NCBI GenBank assembly: GCA_965222425.1
Contig: CBDCTW010000002.1
Location: 91,813 to 155,812, forward strand
DNA length: 64,000 nt
Reading direction: 5' to 3'
From: CBDCNP01 sp965222425
GTDB lineage: Bacteria > Acidobacteriota > Vicinamibacteria > Marinacidobacterales > DATDRI01
Positions 33,727 to 41,315 of this stretch are shown here, in pieces; position 1 is the stretch's first letter, and each line of letters opens with the position of its first letter. A program made the translations under genes and the position numbers. Under the pieces are notes generated by a model that was given only the letters and a program-made list of their open reading frames with translations, searched no databases and was not told where the DNA came from.

Positions 33727-33998
33727 TAGTTGGGCGAACGGTCTTTCGGTCCGTACTTCTCGATGTCTTCGGCCGCAAGGAGAGCGCCGGTCTTGTCGAG
33801 CTCCTTGGTCGAGAACCGGCCGCCGGCTCCGAACGTCACCAGTTCGAATTCACCTTCGGGCTTGCTCGGCGTCGACTTACCGCTCAGCAACAACCTGACC
33901 GAATCCTCGATCAATCTGCTCACGGTTGACCCAGTCTGAGACGCGCGTCGCTTGAGCCGGGCTAGGAGACTATCGTTTATCGTAATCGTGGTTCTTAT
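33726..33998 (-). CDS. vapB: VapB-type ribbon-helix-helix antitoxin; expected start codon reads ATA
   Basis: The full protein fits 90 residues: RTTITINDSLLARLKRRASQ, then TGSTVSRLIEDSVRLLLSG (ribbon-helix-helix DNA-binding part) and a C-terminal toxin-binding tail (GRFSTKELDKTGALLAAEDI). The codon where Met is expected, at 33998-33996, is ATA, preceded by ATC, TGC and a TGA stop. The first canonical in-frame start is GTG 33923, which would remove the DNA-binding strand and part of the helix. Either initiation occurs at the non-standard codon on a leaderless transcript, or the gene has a start mutation or a one-base shift from the out-of-frame ATG at 34004. Confidence 0.75.
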   Translation of the reverse strand: MRTTITINDSLLARLKRRASQTGSTVSRLIEDSVRLLLSGKSTPSKPEGEFELVTFGAGGRFSTKELDKTGALLAAEDIEKYGPKDRSPN

Positions 33999-34006
33999 GA
34001 TGCATC

Positions 34007-34035
34007 AGCATAACACGTTATCATCACTACATCAA
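34007..34035 (-). promoter_or_regulatory. Sigma-70-like promoter of the leftward vapBC module
   Basis: On the minus strand TTGATG (34035-34030), a 17-base spacer, then TATGCT (34012-34007). The antitoxin's first expected codon lies nine bases after the -10 box, so the transcript would start at or just before it. A short palindrome ATAAC-AC-GTTAT (34010-34021) overlaps the -10 box and is a candidate operator. Confidence 0.6.
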
Positions 34036-34094
34036 GAGTTGGGACAGCCCAGCTCGGCATTACGACATCACCGCATCTTGACATCATTGTAGTG
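34025..34094. promoter_or_regulatory. Inverted repeat joining the two vapBC promoters
   Basis: CACTACATCAAGA (34025-34037) and the reverse complement of 34076-34094 (CACTACA, six extra bases, TCAAGA) form an inverted repeat, each arm covering one -35 box. GACATCA occurs twice as well (34064-34070, 34080-34086). Autoregulating VapB dimers commonly bind such repeats; here one region could couple both modules. Confidence 0.5.
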
Positions 34095-34106
34095 CGGGAG
34101 TATGAT
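34078..34106 (+). promoter_or_regulatory. Sigma-70-like promoter of the rightward vapBC module
   Basis: TTGACA (34078-34083), 17-base spacer, TATGAT (34101-34106): a near-consensus promoter. The antitoxin ATG at 34113 is six bases past the -10 box, so transcription is predicted to begin at or next to the A of ATG, giving a leaderless messenger. Confidence 0.7.
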
Positions 34107-34112
34107 TTTCAC

Positions 34113-34340
34113 ATGAGGACAACGGTCAACATCGATGAGGATATCCTCCAGGCTGTACGGAGACTGGCGGCGGCTCAGGACAAGACCCTGGGCGAAGTGC
34201 TTTCCGAACTTGCCCGGAAGGGTTTGCGGCCCACCATGCCGCGTCGCTCGGACCGGGGATTCCCTGTATTCGACGTGTCGGAGGAGGCGCCGCCCATAAC
34301 TCCCGAGATGGTACGTGAAGCTCTCGATGACTCCGGATGA
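34113..34340 (+). CDS. vapB: VapB-type antitoxin (rightward module)
   Basis: 75 residues from ATG 34113 (RTTVNIDEDILQAVRRLAAA, then QDKTLGEVLSELARKGL), a ribbon-helix-helix antitoxin N-terminus, with a C-terminal tail containing DVSEEAPPITPEMVREAL that would block the toxin. An in-frame GTG at 34092 exists, but it lies upstream of the -10 box TATGAT and so would not be on the transcript. The stop overlaps the toxin ATG (ATGA at 34337). Confidence 0.85.
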   Translation: MRTTVNIDEDILQAVRRLAAAQDKTLGEVLSELARKGLRPTMPRRSDRGFPVFDVSEEAPPITPEMVREALDDSG

Positions 34341-34777
34341 CCACACTTCTGGATGTCAATGTCCTCATTGCCCTGGCCTGGCCAAATCACATACACCACG
34401 AGGCGGCCCTGGAATGGTTCGAGAGGAACCGATCCGAGGACTGGGCGACCTGTCCCGTGATACAAAGCGGGTTCGTACGGGTCTCATCCGACCGTCGGAT
34501 TATTCCGGAGGCCAAGTCCCCGGCGGAATCAATCTTATTGCTTCGGAGAATGACGGAGGTAGGAAGCCACTTCTTCTGGTCCGACGACACCTCTTTGCTC
34601 GACTCCGAGTTCATTTCCGCCCAGCGGATCATCGGATATCGGCAAGTAACCGATGCTCACCTTGTCGCATTAACTCTTCGCCGGCAAGGTCGGTTAGCGA
34701 CATTCGACAAGGGCGTGGCTCAAGTAGTCCCACCGACCGTCAAACCGGAGGACGTTCTGATCTTTCTATCGGCGTAA
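34337..34777 (+). CDS. vapC: PIN-domain toxin, VapC family (rightward module)
   Basis: 146 residues. Asp in TTLLDVNVLIALAWPNH, Asp in RQVTDAHLVALTLRR and Asp in LATFDKGVAQ mark the PIN domain. At the second acidic position the sequence is VIQSGFVRV, with Gln where many PIN proteins carry Glu; a Gln there is found in some members of this subfamily. Start overlaps the antitoxin stop, giving coupled translation. Expected RNA cleavage, target unknown. Related but not identical to the leftward toxin, so the two pairs are not a recent duplication. Confidence 0.88.
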   Translation: MTTLLDVNVLIALAWPNHIHHEAALEWFERNRSEDWATCPVIQSGFVRVSSDRRIIPEAKSPAESILLLRRMTEVGSHFFWSDDTSLLDSEFISAQRIIGYRQVTDAHLVALTLRRQGRLATFDKGVAQVVPPTVKPEDVLIFLSA

Positions 34778-34836
34778 TGGGCACTTTCTGTCCGCCTGGC
34801 GCTATCACATTCCGACGACAGTTCCGTGTCTGGCGG

Positions 34837-35238
34837 CTAACCCCTACTGCCGGACCCGATCACGGCTTCCGCCTCTATTTCCAGCAAGAAGTCGTCGTCC
34901 ACGAATCCCGTCAGTACCAGCGTGCTCGCCGGCCGGGTCTCCCCGAAGTACTCCGCGTGGGCCGGGGCGATCGCCATCAGGTCTTCCTTCATCTTCAGAT
35001 AGACGCGGGTGAAGACGATATCCTCTCGCGTCCCCCCCAGCTCTTTAACTGCCTCTTCAATTTTTTGAAGAATGTGACGGGTTTGTCCGCCGGCATCTCC
35101 CTTAGCAACAATCCCCTCCGGTCCCGAGGCCGCGGTAGCAGACACTAGAATCCGGTCCCCCACCCGGGTTGCCCGTGAGTAGCCGAACATCTCCTCTGAT
35201 TTGACCCCACTGCCTATCCATCGTCTGTCCGTGCTCAT
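34837..35238 (-). CDS. RidA-family protein (YjgF/YER057c/UK114)
   Basis: 133 residues. The family pattern is visible: GYSRATRVGDRILVSATAA, QTRHILQKIEEAVKELGG, DIVFTRVYLKM, HAEYFGETRPASTLVLTGF and EIEAEAVIG. The Arg in TRVYL, which in RidA binds the imine carboxylate, is present. Family role: hydrolysing reactive enamine/imine intermediates from amino-acid catabolism; some members have other substrates. Single gene, ATG 35238, divergent from the VOC gene. Confidence 0.88.
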   Translation of the reverse strand: MSTDRRWIGSGVKSEEMFGYSRATRVGDRILVSATAASGPEGIVAKGDAGGQTRHILQKIEEAVKELGGTREDIVFTRVYLKMKEDLMAIAPAHAEYFGETRPASTLVLTGFVDDDFLLEIEAEAVIGSGSRG

Positions 35239-35394
35239 CTAGGTTCCTTTCTGCGTGATACTGAATGTGTGGGATGTTTAACACATTAAAGGGCGTTATT
35301 ATCGGCAAAATGCGCTTGCACAGCCGGCGCGCAAAATGTTATTCCCTAGGGCTGGCTCTACGTAGAGAGCCATGATTTTACAGGGAGGTTTAGG

Positions 35395-35892
35395 ATGTCG
35401 ATGAGTGTTCAGGAAGCAGAGAAGGAGCGGGCAGATCTCGTCGCTCGCTACATCAAGGACAAGGCCTACACCGGGTTCGAGAGCGAGGCCGACGGAGTCA
35501 ATCATTTGGCCTTCATTACCAGAGATATCGACAAAACCATTGAGTTTTACACGCAGGTGATCCGCTTGAAAATGCTGCGCGTCCGAGCGATGGACAACGA
35601 CCCTCAATCCACCCAAGTCTTTTTCGATATGGGCCGTGGCGAGCTCCTGGCTTTCTTGCGTATCAACAACGTCAATGAACCCGCCAAGGTTGGAATCGGC
35701 GGGTACCACCACGCGGCCTTGACGGTTACCCGAGAACAGTATGGCGCGGCCGAGAAGCGCCTCAAGGAGCGGAACATCGCCTACTCCACGATCTCTCACG
35801 AGATCCTAGATACGATTACGTTGACCGACCCGAACGGGATCACTCTCGAGCTCTCGGTCTGGAACATCGACCCCAAAGACGTCCAGATGTAG
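35395..35892 (+). CDS. VOC-family (glyoxalase/dioxygenase-like) protein
   Basis: 165 residues. A helical N-terminal extension (about 35 residues) precedes a VOC fold: GVNHLAFITRDIDKTIEFYT carries the first metal His, YHHAALTV the second, and ITLTDPNGITLELSVW the closing Glu. Bleomycin-resistance/glyoxalase-like fold; reaction not identifiable. Ribosome site GGGAGG lies before ATG 35395. It is followed by the symporter and PfpI genes on the same strand with short gaps, so the three may form one operon. Confidence 0.85.
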   Translation: MSMSVQEAEKERADLVARYIKDKAYTGFESEADGVNHLAFITRDIDKTIEFYTQVIRLKMLRVRAMDNDPQSTQVFFDMGRGELLAFLRINNVNEPAKVGIGGYHHAALTVTREQYGAAEKRLKERNIAYSTISHEILDTITLTDPNGITLELSVWNIDPKDVQM

Positions 35893-35942
35893 TCTCCGAC
35901 CTTCGCGGGTTTGGCGCGACCGCCGCGGGTGAGAGGACATCC

Positions 35943-37418
35943 ATGCCGCTGAGCACCATCGGTCCCATTGTGTTCGCCGTCTACTTAGGGGCGATGGTCG
36001 CCATCGGCCTGGTAGCGTTCCGCTCTCAAAAGACCTCCGAGGACTTCTGGGTTGCCGGTCGTCGTTTCGGCGTCCCGATGATGGTCATGGCCAACGTGGC
36101 GGCCCTGGTGCATGGCGGTGCGGTCATGAGTCATCTGGCATTCGCCGGCCACATCGGTGGCGTGGCCATCACCACCAGTTTCGCGTACGTCCTCGGTTTT
36201 GCGGTGATCTTGTTTTTTTTCGCAAAAAAGCTGAGAGCGTCGGGTGGCTTCACGCTGCCCGACTACATGGGAGATCGGTTCGATAGCCAATTCCTCCGGG
36301 CCTGGAGCGCCTTCGTCGTGGCTCTCACCAGCGTGATTTATCTGATCGCGCAGATCCGAGGCATGGGATTCATTCTCGAAAGTCTATTGGGTATCGACGT
36401 GCTCTGGGGGCAGCTACTGGGGACGGTTATTTTCGTGTCGTACGTCGCCTTGGGTGGTCTGCTGGCCATCGTCTGGACGAACGCGGCGCAGTTCCTGATG
36501 ATGTGGCTGGGGCTCGTCGTCGTGGCGGTGGGCGTGTCCAGCGCAGCAGGAGGATGGTTCGAGGTTCTGAGCGCGGTCGAAAAGGTCGCCCCCGGGTGGA
36601 CCTCACCCACGGGTGTGACCTGGTCTTGGACGTTTCTCCTTTCCTGGTACATCTTGGTGTTCGTGGCTTACAGCACTCGACTCGAGTTGGTCACGAAGGT
36701 CTTCGCTACCCGTGACGACAAAGTCGCCCGCCGCGCCCTCCCATGGACGACCTTGATCGTCATGGGTTTGCTTGTCTTCACCGGCGTCTACTTGGGAGCG
36801 GCAGCGCGGGTCTTGGTCTGGGACTCGATCGCGACTCCCGATCAGGCGTTTCCGGCACTCGTGGCCCAGACGCTCACCCCGGCGCTAGCGGCGATCGCTC
36901 TGACCGGCGTCGCGTGTGCAATCATGTCAACGACCGATTCATTGCTCTTGATGTCGGGGGCCGCGATTGCCCACGATGTCGTGAGGAAGTGTGTGCACGA
37001 ACCGCGAGGAATCGCCAAGGATGAGCGCTACTACCTGCGCATCTCTCGTTATGCGATTGTCGTCATCGGCGCGTTGGCGTTTTTCGGCTCGGTGCCGGAT
37101 ATCGCGCTAATATTGGAGCTGGTCGCCTATGCCCTTGGCATCGTGGGAGCCAGTTTCTTTTTCCCTCTGCTCGTCGGTTTGACCAGCCGACGCGTTTCCC
37201 GGCAAGCGGCGGTAGCGTCTTCGGTCTGGGGGGGACTCACGACGGCGGTGTGGACGGTACTGACCCTGACCGATGTGTCTTGGGCCAAGGTCGTGCACCC
37301 GATTCTGCCCGGACTCTTTATTTCCGGGTTGCTCATGTTTACCTTGACGCCGTTTGGGAAGCCGGTCTCCGGCGAAGCCCTGCGGCGGTTTTTTCCTGAA
37401 GAAGTTAACGGAGGATGA
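35943..37418 (+). CDS. Sodium:solute symporter (SSS family)
   Basis: 491 residues with about 13 hydrophobic helices. SSS hallmarks: SEDFWVAGRRFGVPMMVMAN near the N-terminus, GFTLPDYMGDRF, GLLAIVWTNAAQFLMMW, and CAIMSTTDSLLLMSGAAIAHD near helix 8, the region for sodium coordination. Transports an organic solute with sodium; substrate unknown. Last gene but one of a possible VOC-symporter-PfpI unit; the next ATG is five bases after its stop. Confidence 0.9.
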   Translation: MPLSTIGPIVFAVYLGAMVAIGLVAFRSQKTSEDFWVAGRRFGVPMMVMANVAALVHGGAVMSHLAFAGHIGGVAITTSFAYVLGFAVILFFFAKKLRASGGFTLPDYMGDRFDSQFLRAWSAFVVALTSVIYLIAQIRGMGFILESLLGIDVLWGQLLGTVIFVSYVALGGLLAIVWTNAAQFLMMWLGLVVVAVGVSSAAGGWFEVLSAVEKVAPGWTSPTGVTWSWTFLLSWYILVFVAYSTRLELVTKVFATRDDKVARRALPWTTLIVMGLLVFTGVYLGAAARVLVWDSIATPDQAFPALVAQTLTPALAAIALTGVACAIMSTTDSLLLMSGAAIAHDVVRKCVHEPRGIAKDERYYLRISRYAIVVIGALAFFGSVPDIALILELVAYALGIVGASFFFPLLVGLTSRRVSRQAAVASSVWGGLTTAVWTVLTLTDVSWAKVVHPILPGLFISGLLMFTLTPFGKPVSGEALRRFFPEEVNGG

Positions 37419-37422
37419 AGGA

Positions 37423-38007
37423 ATGAAGGTTGGTATTGTTGTGTTCGACAAATTCTTGACGAGTGAAGTCACGGCGCCTATCGAGATCTTTGCCAAAGCG
37501 GGCAAGAAGGGATCGGTCCCATTCGAGCCCTTCCTGGTCGCGGAAGAAAAAAAAATCATCGTCAGCAAAGAGGGCCTGCGCATCGAGCCCGATTACGATT
37601 TCGCGAATTGCCCAGACATCGACGTTTTGGTCGTCCCAAGCGCCCTCGACGTGGATCCCTTGTTGGCGAACGAAAAGTTGATCGGATTCGTCAAGGACCG
37701 CGCCGAGAAAGCGAAGTACGTCGCCAGCAATTGCGCGGGTGCTTTCTTGCTCGGCAAGGCGTGCCTGCTCGAGGGGAAGCGAGTCACCACCTACATCGGT
37801 GGAACCGAAGACCTGGCCAAACGCTTCCCCGAGGCCAAGGTCGTCGACAACGAGCACATCGTCACCGACGGCAACATGATGAGCTCGATTGGAGAATTGC
37901 ATACCTACGACGCGTCCCTGGCCCTGGTCGCTCAGATCGCGGGGAAGGAGACCGCCGACAAAACGGCCGAGGCTCTTTACTACTTTCCGTGGGGAAAGAG
38001 CGCGTAG
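37423..38007 (+). CDS. DJ-1/PfpI-family protein (class I glutamine-amidotransferase-like fold)
   Basis: 194 residues from ATG 37423. KVGIVVFDKFLTSEVTAPIEIFA opens the fold with the conserved Glu; the nucleophile Cys lies in VASNCAGAFLLGKACLL; VTDGNMMSS follows. The spacing resembles ThiJ/isonitrile-hydratase and AraC-type transcription-factor sensor domains rather than the intracellular proteases. No DNA-binding domain is attached. Its function cannot be told from sequence. The last 28 bases overlap the convergent Asp-box gene. Confidence 0.85.
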   Translation: MKVGIVVFDKFLTSEVTAPIEIFAKAGKKGSVPFEPFLVAEEKKIIVSKEGLRIEPDYDFANCPDIDVLVVPSALDVDPLLANEKLIGFVKDRAEKAKYVASNCAGAFLLGKACLLEGKRVTTYIGGTEDLAKRFPEAKVVDNEHIVTDGNMMSSIGELHTYDASLALVAQIAGKETADKTAEALYYFPWGKSA

Positions 38008-41000
38008 CGTTCTTCGGCTCTAGTCCAGGGTTGCTGACCCAGCGCGTCTGCTGCTACGCTAGGCGTAGTATGAGCACCGAGCCACGTCCTATAGGCGAGA
38101 CCGTCGACGCCTTGGTCGACGAATACCACCACAGGTGTCTCTGGTTTCTGCCACCCGATTTCTATCCCAAATCGTTCGCCGGCCGGCACCCCGCTTTCGT
38201 TTGCCAATCGGTTGAGCGCCGGAATCTCGTTGGACAGCATCTCGTCTAGGTTGGCGTACTGAGTCCGGATGCGGCTCATGAGGCTGTCGTAGACGTCGTA
38301 CGACTGTTTCGTGGGAGCGCGGTCGGAGTTTGCGACGACACCTATGAGTAGAGAGAGCTTGTTGTCGAGCTTGATGGGATAGTGGAAGGCGTCGCCTCCT
38401 GCTCCGGAAGCGTCTCCTCCGGTCTGCATGCGAGGCTCGATCAGGCTTCCTTCGATCGCGGCCAGCTTTTCTTCGAGATTCTTGCTAGCACTGGCGACGC
38501 GCTCGGCGCCCAGCTTGGTAGCCCTTTGTTGAAGAGCCGCAAGCTCATCTTTCAAGCGCCGTATCTCGAGGACGGTTCGGGTGATGGTCGAGAGAGAGTC
38601 CACGAGCTGCTGATGGAAGTCGAACTGGGCGCGGAGCTCCTCGGCGTCAGTCAATACACGGGGATCTTGCTCGACCTCGAGGGGCGCATTCAACGAGACA
38701 CCCTCGGCTTCGATGCGGACGGTGTAGCTGCCGGGCATGGCCAGCGCACCCACCGGTGGCGTCGGAGGCGGATGCATGAAGAGCACGTGCTCGGGAATGA
38801 GCTCCGGGCCTGCGTAGCGTAGGTCCCAGACGAAGCGGTTGAGGCCCGCGGCCGTACCGACGGGTGTCGTCTTGCTGAAGGGCTCTCCACTCGCCTCACT
38901 CGAAAAAATTTGCACCAGATTTCCGCGGCCATCCAAGATGGATATCTTCACCTCGCCACTGGGCTCACTTCCCAAGTTGTAATAGATGACAGCGCCCGGT
39001 GGAGGATTGTCGCCGTGAGGGAGTCGCTCGGTGCCGAATTCATCGCGCACTCTGTAGGCAGGGCTCGGCGCGAATAGGTGAATGGGTTTCCCCGCGATCT
39101 CAGCACTGAGAGTGCGGAGCGGGCCGACGTCATCCAGAACCCAGAAAGCACGCCCGTGGGTCGCGATGACGAGGTCGTTGTCCTTGATAGCCAGGTCCCA
39201 GATCGGGGTCACGGGCAAGTTGAGTTGCAAAGACTGCCAGTTCGCTCCGTCGTCGAAGGAAACGTAGATCCCGGTCTCGGTACCAGCGTAGAGCAATCCC
39301 CGGCGGACATCGTCTTCGCGCACCACGCGAACGAACGTTCCATCCGTAATGTCTTTGCCGATAACCTGCCATGTCGCACCGAAGTCATTGGTCTTATAGA
39401 TGTACGGTTTGTAATCGTCGAGCTCGTGGCGATCGATGGCGAGGTAGGCCGCACCGGGCTCGTGGGGCGAGGCATCGATCATGGTAACGCGGCTCCACTC
39501 GGGCAGATTCGCCGGCGTCACATCGGACCAGTTTTCTCCACCGTCCCGGCTTAGGTGCACCAGGCCGTCATCGGTCCCCGCCCAGAGGAGTCCCTTTTGT
39601 AAGGGTGACTCGTCGAAAGCATAAATGGTCCCGTAGACTTCGGTGCCGACGTTGTCCCTGGTGATGGGTCCACCCGCTGGCTCCTGTTTAGTCTTGTCGT
39701 TGCGGCTGAGGTCGGGACTGATTACTTCCCAACTCATCCCTTCGTCGGTGGATCGATGGACGACGTTCGATGTCATGTAGAGCACGTTGGAATCGTGAGG
39801 TGAGATCAGAATCGGTGCCGTCCAATGGAATCGGTATTTGGCATCGGCTGCGCCATGGCCGATGTTGGTCTCCGGCCAGGGTTCGATGGACTGATTCCTT
39901 TGGGTTCGTCGGTCGAACCGACTGATACCTCCATCGGTGCATCCGGCATAGACGATGTCGGCGTTCCGCGGATCGGGCGCCGCCCATCCCATTTCGCATC
40001 CACCGACGGGGTACCAATCGGTTCGTACGATGCCGGCTCCGACTCCTCGGCTGGCGATGGCGAGCGTTCCCCAATCCTGTTGCCCGCCGTAGATATGGTA
40101 GGGGAATTCGTTATCGGTAATGACCCGATAGAACTGCCCGAGCGGTTGGTTGTCGTCGGAGCGGGTCCATGTCTGGCCATCGTTCACCGAAATATTGGCG
40201 CCTCCATCATTGCCGTTGATCAGGCGCTTCGGGTTCTGGGGATCGATCCAAAGCGCCATGTTGTCCACGTGGAACTGATCGACGCGCTCGAAGTGGAGCC
40301 CTCCATCCACCGATTTCATGAAGTAGATATTCATGACGTAGACGACGTCCCGATTCTGGGGGTCGGGGATGACGCGCATGAAGTACCAGGCTCGCTGGGT
40401 CAGGGCGTTATGTTCGTTGATGTTCTTCCAGGACTGTCCCCCATCGTCGGATCGGTAAAGCCCGCCATCTTCTGCTTCCGCTTCGATGAGCGCGAAGACA
40501 CGGTTCGAATCGGCAGGGGAGACGGCGACCCCGATCTTGCCCAACACCCCTGCGGGAAGGCCGTTGCCTTCCAACTTCAACCACGTATCGCCTCCGTCAT
40601 ACGAGCGATAGAGACCGCTTCCCGGTCCGCCGCTCACGAAATTCCATGGCGTCCTGACGATTTGCCAGGTGGAGGCGAACAGGATCCGGGGGTTTCCCGG
40701 ATCGAAGGCGACGTCGATGGCGCCGGTCTTGGAATCGACGTAGAGGATCTTCTCCCAAGTCTCGCCGCCATCTTGACTTCGAAAGAGGCCTCTCTCTTCG
40801 TTCTCCCCGTAGAAATGTCCAACGGCAGCGACGTAAACCAGATCTGGATCTCGCGGGTGGACGATGACGTGACCAATGTGGCGGGTGTCCGAGAGCCCCA
40901 TGTTTTTCCACGTTTTGCCGGCGTCGGTCGACTTGTACACGCCGTCGCCGTGGGAGACGTTGCCGCGAATCCGCGGGTCGCCGGAGCCTACATAGAGGAT

Positions 41001-41309
41001 GTTGGGATCGGAGGGTGCGATGGCTATCGAGCCGATCGCCGAGACCGGCTGCCCGTCGAAAATCGGATTCCAGGTAGCCCCGGCGTCGGTGGTCTTCCAA
41101 ACGCCTCCACCTGGAGTGCCGAAGTAGTAAGTCGTCGGATCGCCTGGAATCCCGGCGACGGTGTTGACGCGTCCTCCGCGGAAGGGCCCTACCAAACGAT
41201 ATCGGAGTCCTCGTAGAGCGTTTTCGTGTACAGGTGCCGAAAAAACAAGAGGCGTTGCCATGCAGACGAAGCTGCACAGCAACGCCCCGAGGACTCGCAG
41301 CGACGGCAT
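37980..41309 (-). CDS. Secreted Asp-box (BNR/sortilin-like) repeat protein
   Basis: 1109 residues with signal peptide (LGALLCSFVCMATPLVFSAP). From residue 30 to about 740 there are repeated Asp-box blades: KTTDAGATWNP, KSTDAGKTWKN, SQDGGETWEK, SYDGGDTWLK, SDDGGQSWKN, NDGQTWTRSD, SRDGGENWSD, TNDFGATWQ, SFDDGANWQ. This is the VPS10/sortilin-like ten-bladed propeller architecture often annotated as 'glycosyl hydrolase'; no glycosidase residues were identified. The C-terminus is helical (ALQQRATKLGAERVASASKN). Last gene of a five-gene leftward operon, six bases after the DUF885 gene. Confidence 0.88.
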   Translation of the reverse strand: MPSLRVLGALLCSFVCMATPLVFSAPVHENALRGLRYRLVGPFRGGRVNTVAGIPGDPTTYYFGTPGGGVWKTTDAGATWNPIFDGQPVSAIGSIAIAPSDPNILYVGSGDPRIRGNVSHGDGVYKSTDAGKTWKNMGLSDTRHIGHVIVHPRDPDLVYVAAVGHFYGENEERGLFRSQDGGETWEKILYVDSKTGAIDVAFDPGNPRILFASTWQIVRTPWNFVSGGPGSGLYRSYDGGDTWLKLEGNGLPAGVLGKIGVAVSPADSNRVFALIEAEAEDGGLYRSDDGGQSWKNINEHNALTQRAWYFMRVIPDPQNRDVVYVMNIYFMKSVDGGLHFERVDQFHVDNMALWIDPQNPKRLINGNDGGANISVNDGQTWTRSDDNQPLGQFYRVITDNEFPYHIYGGQQDWGTLAIASRGVGAGIVRTDWYPVGGCEMGWAAPDPRNADIVYAGCTDGGISRFDRRTQRNQSIEPWPETNIGHGAADAKYRFHWTAPILISPHDSNVLYMTSNVVHRSTDEGMSWEVISPDLSRNDKTKQEPAGGPITRDNVGTEVYGTIYAFDESPLQKGLLWAGTDDGLVHLSRDGGENWSDVTPANLPEWSRVTMIDASPHEPGAAYLAIDRHELDDYKPYIYKTNDFGATWQVIGKDITDGTFVRVVREDDVRRGLLYAGTETGIYVSFDDGANWQSLQLNLPVTPIWDLAIKDNDLVIATHGRAFWVLDDVGPLRTLSAEIAGKPIHLFAPSPAYRVRDEFGTERLPHGDNPPPGAVIYYNLGSEPSGEVKISILDGRGNLVQIFSSEASGEPFSKTTPVGTAAGLNRFVWDLRYAGPELIPEHVLFMHPPPTPPVGALAMPGSYTVRIEAEGVSLNAPLEVEQDPRVLTDAEELRAQFDFHQQLVDSLSTITRTVLEIRRLKDELAALQQRATKLGAERVASASKNLEEKLAAIEGSLIEPRMQTGGDASGAGGDAFHYPIKLDNKLSLLIGVVANSDRAPTKQSYDVYDSLMSRIRTQYANLDEMLSNEIPALNRLANESGVPAGERFGIEIGWQKPETPVVVFVDQGVDGLAYRTWLGAHTTPSVAADALGQQPWTRAEERYALFPHGK

Positions 41310-41315
41310 CGTTTT

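Noticed and set aside
39825..41216. Plus-strand frame of 463 codons opposite the Asp-box gene
   Set aside because: The minus-strand protein is clearly real with signal peptide and repeats; the other frame has no family features or ribosome site.
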